Assembly: GCA_035254305.1 (NCBI GenBank)
Contig: DATFAS010000103.1
Coordinates: 1 to 9,725, forward strand
Length of the DNA: 9,725 bases
Direction of reading: 5' to 3'
Origin: DATFAS01 sp035254305
Lineage (GTDB): Bacteria; Bacillota; Bacilli; Aneurinibacillales; RAOX-1
The translations under genes and the position numbers were made by a program. The notes beneath the pieces are model-generated. The model did not search any database. It saw nothing but the letters and a program-made list of their open reading frames with translations, and had not been told where the DNA came from. This document shows positions 5,818 to 9,725 of the stretch, in pieces (position 1 is the stretch's first letter; each line of letters opens with the position of its first letter).

Positions 5818-6066
5818 TTATTTAACATTCGTGTTTACTCGAATCGGTCGATTCGAAAGTAAATAGTCCTCATCCGCATCAATAATCATGAGATTTTCAT
5901 GACAGCAGGGCATGACGAGGCTTTTTTTTATTTTTTCCTGAACAATAGTTAAATCTGCCATCTTCCACGGCAATAATACAGAGGATTGTCCACAAAACGG
6001 ACACTGGTGAACATAAAGATCATGGCCTACTCTTTCGTAGGGTAGTGTATTTTGAAACGGGATCAA
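5818..6066 (-). CDS. Small putative zinc-binding protein with CxxC and CCH motifs
   Basis: The 82-residue product reads (M)IPFQNTLPYERVGHDLYVHQCPFCG, with C22-x2-C25 followed by a helical stretch and then MPCCH (C54, C55, H56). Two such knuckles can bind one zinc ion, as in small zinc-ribbon proteins. The strands around them (DLYVHQCPFCGQSSVLLP and ENLMIIDADEDYLL) suggest a compact ribbon. I do not recognise a named family. The start is TTG at 6066; AAAGGAGAGG lies 10 bases upstream and no ATG or GTG is available nearby. It lies 77 bases upstream of pyrB on the same strand. It is not PyrI: PyrI is about 150 residues with a different four-cysteine spacing. A perfect dyad lies just upstream and may control it. 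Confidence 0.7.
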   Translation of the reverse strand: MIPFQNTLPYERVGHDLYVHQCPFCGQSSVLLPWKMADLTIVQEKIKKSLVMPCCHENLMIIDADEDYLLSNRPIRVNTNVK

Positions 6067-6094
6067 AACGGATTGTCCTCTCCTTTCATTCCAC

Positions 6095-6115
6095 CTTGTA
6101 TTAGTAAACTACAAG
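6095..6115. promoter_or_regulatory. Dyad CTTGTA-N9-TACAAG upstream of the zinc-motif gene
   Basis: CTTGTA (6095-6100) and TACAAG (6110-6115) are perfect inverted arms, 29 bases upstream of the TTG start, where a minus-strand promoter core should lie. TTTACA just upstream on that strand could be a -35 element. The spacing would suit a dimeric repressor, but I cannot assign the regulator. Confidence 0.35.
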
Positions 6116-6140
6116 TGTAAAACAAGGCATACCTGTAGAA

Positions 6141-6159
6141 AGCTCCTACCGAAGGGGCT
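6141..6159 (-). terminator. Weak hairpin after the thioesterase gene
   Basis: On the minus strand, AGCCCCT and AGGAGCT pair over seven positions around a five-base loop, 15 bases after the stop of the 6174-6659 gene. Only TTTC follows, so termination would be inefficient. Confidence 0.35.
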
Positions 6160-6173
6160 CTTATATGTAAAGG

Positions 6174-6659
6174 TTATTCATCTTTTATAGATCGAATTAG
6201 GTGGAAAAATGTGCCTGTTGCTGTAACAATGGTCTCCCCTTTATCATTTACAATGCAACAGGAGGCCTGCATGATGTTTTGGGCACGATGAACAATAGAG
6301 CAATGGGCAATTAATTCTTTCCCACGGCCAGGGTTATGATAGTTCACATTCATATCGATTGTTACAACCTTATCTCTTGTATCTATAAGATCTTCAAGCA
6401 TCCACCCCATAGCCATATCTGCTAACATGGCTGTTACTCCCCCATAAACAATACGGTAAGGATTCAATAATTCTCGAGTGATAGGCATAGAACAGCTGAA
6501 TTCGTATTCGCTAGGTATAATTTGAAGCGACAGGAAGTTCCCCATAAACGGATATTTATTTTTCTTCATCTGCCCCATTGCTTTTAGTGCCTTCGCTACG
6601 GTTTCTAATTCCCGCTCCGACATATCCATAATAGCTTCAACTATTTCTTGCCTATTCAT
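6174..6659 (-). CDS. PaaI/YdiI-like hotdog thioesterase with altered active-site motif
   Basis: The 161-residue product has a helical N-terminal extension (1-35) and a single hotdog domain of the acyl-CoA thioesterase 4HBT/PaaI group. The signature N66-PYRIVYGG-VTAMLAD (66-81) corresponds to the family's N-x-x-G-x-x-H-G-G...LAD. The usual histidine is Tyr72 here, while the two glycines and Asp81 are kept. The strand VTIDMNVNYHNPGRGKELIAHCSIVHRAQN and the end TGTFFHL are typical of the fold. Members hydrolyse acyl-CoA esters and work as dimers or tetramers; the substrate here is unknown. The ATG is preceded by GGAGG seven bases upstream and by a good sigma-A promoter. It is a single gene. Confidence 0.85.
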   Translation of the reverse strand: MNRQEIVEAIMDMSERELETVAKALKAMGQMKKNKYPFMGNFLSLQIIPSEYEFSCSMPITRELLNPYRIVYGGVTAMLADMAMGWMLEDLIDTRDKVVTIDMNVNYHNPGRGKELIAHCSIVHRAQNIMQASCCIVNDKGETIVTATGTFFHLIRSIKDE

Positions 6660-6691
6660 TTCATTTCCTCCATTAAAATTTCTGCATTTTC

Positions 6692-6720
6692 ACTATAACG
6701 TAATCTATACAGAATGTCAC
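6692..6720 (-). promoter_or_regulatory. Sigma-A promoter of the thioesterase gene
   Basis: On the minus strand, GTGACA (6720-6715) and TATAGT (6697-6692) each match the consensus in five of six positions and are 17 bases apart. It lies 33 bases before the ATG and directly after the terminator of the ykyB homologue. Confidence 0.75.
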
Positions 6721-6730
6721 ATTCCTATAG

Positions 6731-6762
6731 AAAACAACAAGAAGCGGTTTTCACCGCTTCTT
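6731..6762 (-). terminator. Terminator of the ykyB homologue
   Basis: On the minus strand AAGAAGCGGT, a GAAA tetraloop and ACCGCTTCTT form a perfect 10-bp stem followed by GTTGTTTT. It begins 15 bases after the stop. Confidence 0.9.
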
Positions 6763-6776
6763 AGAAATTATAAGGA

Positions 6777-7409
6777 TTAAATCTTTCGCTTAGGAAAAGG
6801 ATCTAAGAATGATTTTCGTTGATGCTTAGGTATCATAGCTCCAGTAGGCTTGGAAGAAACTGCTTTATCCTTAATACCGACATAACGTTCAAGAAGTTGA
6901 ACCGCTTGCCGTAACGGAAAGGAGTCCGTCGGATTACGAAAATCTTCGCTCCAGGTGCCCAAGTGAGGTAGTTCTAGAAGATCTTCTCGAGTGGATAAGA
7001 TGTGGAAACCATATTCGCCAACCTTCACGAGTGTGTTTGACGTCTGTTGATGAAATTTACTTGGATTAGGGGATTGTTGGAGTCCAACTTTTTGGGCTTT
7101 TCCTTCATGAATCAATCTTTCAAGTGCTAAGGTTTTTAGTTGATATAGTTTTTGAGGTTCTGGGCTTGTTTTGGCGTGACGATTAACTACATAGATTGCC
7201 TTAGCCAGATTTTCAGGTGTTACTTGAATAGATGAGATACTTCGGCTTGGAATGGGTGCTGACTGCTTAGCATCGAATAAGTAAAGAATACGATTCTTAT
7301 CCTTAAGTTTTGCGATTGGTGAACCTGTTGGAATCCTCCCAACCTTCTGAAGGTCTTCCTTTGTTTTGTAATCGGCTGGTACGTGATCACGGTGTGTATA
7401 TTGCCTCAA
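6777..7409 (-). CDS. ykyB: YkyB-like protein with a long N-terminal extension
   Basis: Residues 63 onward match the YkyB family of Bacillales: VTPENLAKAIYVVNRHAKT, LYQLKTLALERLIHEGKAQKVGLQ, NPSKFHQQTSNTLVKVGEYGFHI, then LPHLGT and a C-terminal QLLERYVGIKDK. The function of the family is not known to me. The frame stays open to 7481, but a ribosome binding site GGGAGGGAGG stands eight bases before the TTG at 7409, and a promoter-like TATGAT lies inside the longer frame (7455-7460). I therefore start at 7409, giving 210 residues. Even so, about 60 residues precede the family domain, with DYKTKEDLQKVGRIPTGSPIAKLK and NRILYLFDAKQSAP; from memory the Bacillus subtilis protein is shorter here (about 150 residues in all). 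The C-terminus is basic (KHQRKSFLDPFPKRKI). It is divergent from the cyclophilin gene. Confidence 0.85.
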   Translation of the reverse strand: MRQYTHRDHVPADYKTKEDLQKVGRIPTGSPIAKLKDKNRILYLFDAKQSAPIPSRSISSIQVTPENLAKAIYVVNRHAKTSPEPQKLYQLKTLALERLIHEGKAQKVGLQQSPNPSKFHQQTSNTLVKVGEYGFHILSTREDLLELPHLGTWSEDFRNPTDSFPLRQAVQLLERYVGIKDKAVSSKPTGAMIPKHQRKSFLDPFPKRKI

Positions 7410-7454
7410 TCTTTTATCCTCCCTCCCACAAGAATTCATTGCTACTTCCATTCT

Positions 7455-7460
7455 ATCATA
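7455..7460 (-). promoter_or_regulatory. Probable -10 element of the ykyB homologue
   Basis: TATGAT on the minus strand lies 46 bases before the TTG start at 7409. TTGGAC precedes it by only 15 bases, so the -35 assignment is uncertain. Its position inside the longer open frame argues for the shorter protein. Confidence 0.4.
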
Positions 7461-7579
7461 ACCATAACTACTCATGTCCAATATTTAAGCATTATGTTCG
7501 ACTAATTCTTTCTATATTCATTCAACTATTATTCATAATAAGTCTTCATTCTTGTTTTATTGTATGACCTTCTCTAGGG

Positions 7580-7585
7580 TATAAT
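7580..7585 (+). promoter_or_regulatory. Perfect -10 box of the cyclophilin gene
   Basis: TATAAT matches the sigma-A consensus fully and lies 35 bases before the GTG start. No good -35 is found at 16-18 bases (TTATTG at 17), so activity may depend on an activator or be modest. Confidence 0.55.
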
Positions 7586-7620
7586 GTAGAATATTCCAAT
7601 AGAGTGAAAGGATGATCATA

Positions 7621-8289
7621 GTGAAAAAGTGGATTTTACCTCTTCTGGCTGCCTCCCTCCTAATTCTTCCAGCATGTGGCACGCAGCAAGCGACCCCATC
7701 TGATCAAGGGAAAACAACACAGCCTACTAAACCCACACAAGCGGCGAAAACTACAGATAAAAAATGGGACAAGCCTCCAGCCATGTCGATTGATGTGAAT
7801 AAGAATTATCAGGCTGTCATCTCTACAAATAAAGGAGATATAACCATTGATCTTTTCACCAAAGAAGCTCCAAAGACGGTTAACAACTTTGTATTTTTAT
7901 CCAAGGAGCATTTCTATGACAATGTGCCTTTTCACCGTGTCATTAAAAACTTCATGATTCAGACAGGAGACCCGACAGGTACGGGTGCAGGTGGACCCGG
8001 TTATAAATTTGCGGATGAACTTCCCTCTTCCCATAAATATGAAGAAGGGATCGTAGCTATGGCTAATGCAGGTCCAAATACGAATGGAAGCCAATTCTTC
8101 GTTTGTAATGGTAAAGAAAGTGAACGATTAAATTCTATGCCAAACTACACCATTTTCGGAAAAGTATCTGCTGGAATGGATGCCGTTCAAGCAATTTCTA
8201 ATGTTAAGGTAAAGAATAGCCCACAGGGTGAACCAAGTGTACCAACAGAAGAAATTTTTATTAAAACAGTAACCATTCAAGAAAAATAA
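7621..8289 (+). CDS. Cyclophilin-type peptidyl-prolyl isomerase, lipoprotein
   Basis: The protein catalyses cis-trans isomerisation of prolyl bonds and should act on exported proteins at the outer face of the membrane. From the GTG at 7621 it has 222 residues: a lipoprotein signal (KKWILPLLAASLLILPAC, lipobox LPAC with Cys19), a Thr/Gln/Lys-rich linker (20-57) and a cyclophilin domain (about 63-220). The domain shows FHRVIKNFMIQTGDPTGTG with the catalytic Arg and Gln, ANAGPNTNGSQFF and YTIFGKVSAGMDAV. The ligand loop reads NSMPNYTIFGKV rather than LDGKHTVFGRV, a moderate change. The GTG is chosen because AAAGGATGAT lies about nine bases upstream; the ATG at 7612 directly abuts that site. It is a single gene with its own terminator. 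Extracytoplasmic cyclophilin lipoproteins of this type occur widely in Firmicutes. Confidence 0.95.
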   Translation: MKKWILPLLAASLLILPACGTQQATPSDQGKTTQPTKPTQAAKTTDKKWDKPPAMSIDVNKNYQAVISTNKGDITIDLFTKEAPKTVNNFVFLSKEHFYDNVPFHRVIKNFMIQTGDPTGTGAGGPGYKFADELPSSHKYEEGIVAMANAGPNTNGSQFFVCNGKESERLNSMPNYTIFGKVSAGMDAVQAISNVKVKNSPQGEPSVPTEEIFIKTVTIQEK

Positions 8290-8294
8290 AAGAG

Positions 8295-8350
8295 AGAGAG
8301 GGCTCCCACAAGCAAAGGCATACCCGCCTTGACTTATAAGAGCCCTCTCT
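8295..8350. terminator. Shared bidirectional terminator of cyclophilin and prpE
   Basis: The arms AGAGAGGGCTC (8295-8305) and GAGCCCTCTCT (8340-8350) form a perfect 11-bp stem, with a smaller AAGGC/GCCTT hairpin inside the loop. AATTTTCT follows on the plus strand; on the minus strand the purine run is followed by TTTTATTTTTC. The right arm overlaps the stop codon of prpE. Confidence 0.85.
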
Positions 8351-9107
8351 AATTTTCTAATAGGGGACGAAATCGTTTACTTTCCCCATAAATTTCTCTC
8401 GCCTTTACCGAAACAAATTCCTTTTCTGGATAACGAAGGCAAGTCAATTTCCCACCAAACACACATCCCGTATCAATGTTTATAATATTTTTTTCTTGAA
8501 GCGGTTCATGAACAGGTGTATGACCATGAACCAATAGGGCTTTCCCATGATAGTGCTTGACTACCGGGTCACGTTCTGGAAGCCCGTGTTGATCAAGCTT
8601 CCCAGTAGGAAATCCATATAGACAGATTTCTCGAAGCCGTTTGTCAGGTAGATTGGGTTTATCTGTTGGAATTCCTGCATGGGCCACAACCAATTTTCCT
8701 TTATCGAAGGTGAAATATAGTGGCAAATTCTGAATGTATTCGACTATTTGTTTACGCATCTCTTCGGGATTATTTGATTGTTCAATTTCTCTTACTGTTG
8801 TTTCTAATCCATGTTTCACTTGTACCCTACGACCCTGACACCAACGCATTAATTTATCATCATGATTTCCTGGACAGTGAAAGGCTACTCCCATCTCTAC
8901 CAATCGAATAACAAGTAGAATCACTTCTAAACTTTTAGGTCCCCGATCACACAAATCTCCAACAAACACTAATTTTCTACCATCTTTGTTGCGAAATCCT
9001 TCTTGTTCTTTTTCATATCCAAGCTTTTGAAGCAATTGCAATAATTCCTCGTAACATCCATGGACATCCCCAATAATATCGAGGAATAATTCCTTTTCAT
9101 ATTCCAT
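8349..9107 (-). CDS. prpE: Bis(5'-nucleosyl)-tetraphosphatase PrpE
   Basis: PrpE is a calcineurin-like metallophosphoesterase that splits diadenosine tetraphosphate symmetrically into two ADP; in Bacillus subtilis it also affects spore germination. The 252-residue product carries the full metal-site set in order: GDVHG (13-17), GDLCDRGPKS (50-59), GNHDDKL (80-86), VAHAGI (141-146) and GHTPV (195-199). NIDTGCVFGGKLTCLRYPE near the end and the closing KRFRPL are shared with Bacillus PrpE, as is VKHGLETT (97-104). Its length is close to the usual 245. The ATG is six bases after GGAGG. It is a single gene with no evident operon partner; no clear promoter was found in the 107 bases before it. Confidence 0.93.
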   Translation of the reverse strand: MEYEKELFLDIIGDVHGCYEELLQLLQKLGYEKEQEGFRNKDGRKLVFVGDLCDRGPKSLEVILLVIRLVEMGVAFHCPGNHDDKLMRWCQGRRVQVKHGLETTVREIEQSNNPEEMRKQIVEYIQNLPLYFTFDKGKLVVAHAGIPTDKPNLPDKRLREICLYGFPTGKLDQHGLPERDPVVKHYHGKALLVHGHTPVHEPLQEKNIINIDTGCVFGGKLTCLRYPEKEFVSVKAREIYGESKRFRPLLEN

Positions 9108-9203
9108 AACTGCCCTCCTTCCTTTTTTCCCTGATCACCCAAATTTCGACCCTATTTCCCTTTTCTTATCCTTGAGTTTTTCCTCTATGTAGAAAAAAAA
9201 TGC

Positions 9204-9232
9204 TTTTCAAGCAAATTGAAAGCGCCTATAAT
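9204..9232 (+). promoter_or_regulatory. Sigma-A promoter of the 63-residue gene
   Basis: TTTTCA (9204-9209) and a perfect TATAAT (9227-9232) are 17 bases apart. Transcription would start near 9239, leaving a leader of about 75 bases before the TTG at 9315. Confidence 0.65.
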
Positions 9233-9314
9233 AAGTTTGCAGATATTGAATACCCCCATGCATATTTTTTTTGCAGGCTATTCAATCCTGTTCGTCCTAA
9301 GGAGGTACAAAAGC

Positions 9315-9506
9315 TTGAGTAAGTCATTGGAAGAACACATCGTAAGTGAGCTCCGCCGGCATCACACGAACACCCTGCATGCTAAGTTAACCTTTTTTAG
9401 AGAGATTTGTACACGTCTTGGATTAGAGGAAGAAGGATTTATCGAGATCAAGCCAACCGTTGAGCAATTACTTCGTGATGAACTACATAGTAACAATATC
9501 CATTAA
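9315..9506 (+). CDS. Small helical hypothetical protein, 63 residues
   Basis: I do not recognise the family. The product reads (M)SKSLEEHIVSELRRHHTNTLHAKLTFFREICTRLGLEEEGFIEIKPTVEQLLRDELHSNNIH: two amphipathic helices joined by an acidic turn and a short strand (GFIEIKP), with no membrane segment. It is soluble and could be a small partner or regulator. The start is TTG at 9315, because AAGGAGG lies nine bases upstream and the promoter at 9204-9232 sits inside the longer open frame that begins at 9216. It is monocistronic, with a hairpin terminator 13 bases after its stop, and converges on the methyltransferase gene. Confidence 0.75.
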   Translation: MSKSLEEHIVSELRRHHTNTLHAKLTFFREICTRLGLEEEGFIEIKPTVEQLLRDELHSNNIH

Positions 9507-9518
9507 CTGTAAGCATGT

Positions 9519-9550
9519 GAGGTCCAGAGTTTACTGGACTTCTTTACGTT
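9519..9550 (+). terminator. Terminator overlapping the end of the convergent gene
   Basis: GAGGTCCAG (9519-9527) and CTGGACTTC (9534-9542) pair over nine positions (one G-U pair) around a six-base loop, followed by TTTACGTTT. The loop contains the stop codon of the minus-strand gene. Confidence 0.75.
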
Positions 9551-9725
9551 TCTCAAACAATAAAGTCACCCATTCATCGGTCTGCAGCCGTTGTACAAGC
9601 TGTAACTCTACCTTCCTATATTCCTGGGTAAACTCTTCCTCTCCCCACTCCACAATACCTGACGCAAGAACAAGCCCTCCCAAATCAATCGAATTTATAA
9701 ATTTAGGCAGAAGCTCGATATTTTC
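9531..9725 (-). CDS. C-terminal end of a PrmA-like methyltransferase (partial)
   Basis: The frame from the window edge to the TAA at 9531 gives 64 residues, ENIELLPKFINSIDLGGLVLASGIVEW...QRLQTDEWVTLLFEKRKEVQ. The order helix (LLPKFINSI), GG turn, strand LVLASGIV, helix EEEFTQEYRKV and final strand EWVTLLFEK is that of the end of class I SAM-dependent methyltransferases. It is closest in my memory to PrmA, which methylates ribosomal protein L11 and ends with GGxFIxSGII, a helix and a GDWVALxxxK strand. The SAM-binding motifs are outside the window, so the family cannot be confirmed. Its 3' end runs into the terminator of the convergent small gene. Confidence 0.6.
   Translation of the reverse strand, partial: ENIELLPKFINSIDLGGLVLASGIVEWGEEEFTQEYRKVELQLVQRLQTDEWVTLLFEKRKEVQ

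Noticed and set aside
5818..6066. PyrI, the regulatory chain of ATCase, encoded next to pyrB
   Set aside because: The protein has cysteines near pyrB's own operon position, but it is only 82 residues and its C-x2-C and CCH pattern does not match the PyrI zinc domain.
7310..7567. Plus-strand open frame of 85 codons
   Set aside because: Mostly antisense to the ykyB homogenous frame and its promoter region; no ribosome binding site.
7897..8094. Minus-strand open frame of 65 codons
   Set aside because: Antisense shadow inside the cyclophilin gene.
8720..8911. Plus-strand open frame of 63 codons
   Set aside because: Antisense shadow inside prpE.

Overview
The window looks like chromosomal DNA from a low-GC, endospore-forming Firmicute of the order Bacillales. 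The ribosome binding sites are strong and AAGGAGG-like, and GTG and TTG starts are frequent. Genes are separated by sharp rho-independent terminators. Several products belong to families typical of spore formers: a CotF-type coat protein, an Hsp20 protein in tandem with it, a YkyB family protein and the PrpE diadenosine tetraphosphatase. I cannot name the genus; a member of Thermoactinomycetaceae or a related family is possible but is only a guess. I see no insertion sequence, phage gene, CRISPR array, tRNA or rRNA.

Layout. Bases 1-200 hold the 3' end of an unrecognised plus-strand gene. It is followed by a highly structured stretch (207-414) of three hairpins and a strong bidirectional terminator, which may be a small regulatory RNA. 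Bases 426-2059 carry three minus-strand genes of unknown function; one (911-1501) has a faint MecA-like look. At 2223-3110 a plus-strand gene encodes a membrane-anchored metallo-beta-lactamase-fold protein of ComEC type whose metal ligands are replaced, so it is probably a pseudoenzyme. Bases 3166-4675 carry a one-span membrane protein and an hsp20-cotF pair, both on the minus strand. A complete aspartate carbamoyltransferase (pyrB, 4788-5741) follows. It is of the E. coli/clostridial sequence type, with its own promoter, no pyrI beside it and no room for a PyrR attenuator. Upstream lie a small CxxC/CCH protein and a PaaI-like hotdog thioesterase whose usual HGG motif reads YGG. Next come a ykyB homologue with a long N-terminal extension and, divergent from it, a secreted cyclophilin lipoprotein (7621-8289). 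It converges on prpE (8349-9107) across a terminator shared by both genes. The window ends with a 63-residue helical protein under a good promoter and, converging on it, the C-terminal end of a PrmA-like methyltransferase.

How the genes fit together. Most are single-gene transcription units with their own promoter or terminator; hsp20-cotF is the only clear operon. The theme that can be supported is spore coat and germination housekeeping (hsp20, cotF, prpE, perhaps ykyB) mixed with general metabolism (pyrB, thioesterase, cyclophilin). About half of the genes are small proteins I do not recognise. Eight start codons were moved inward from the longest open frame on the strength of ribosome binding sites or promoters inside the longer frame.
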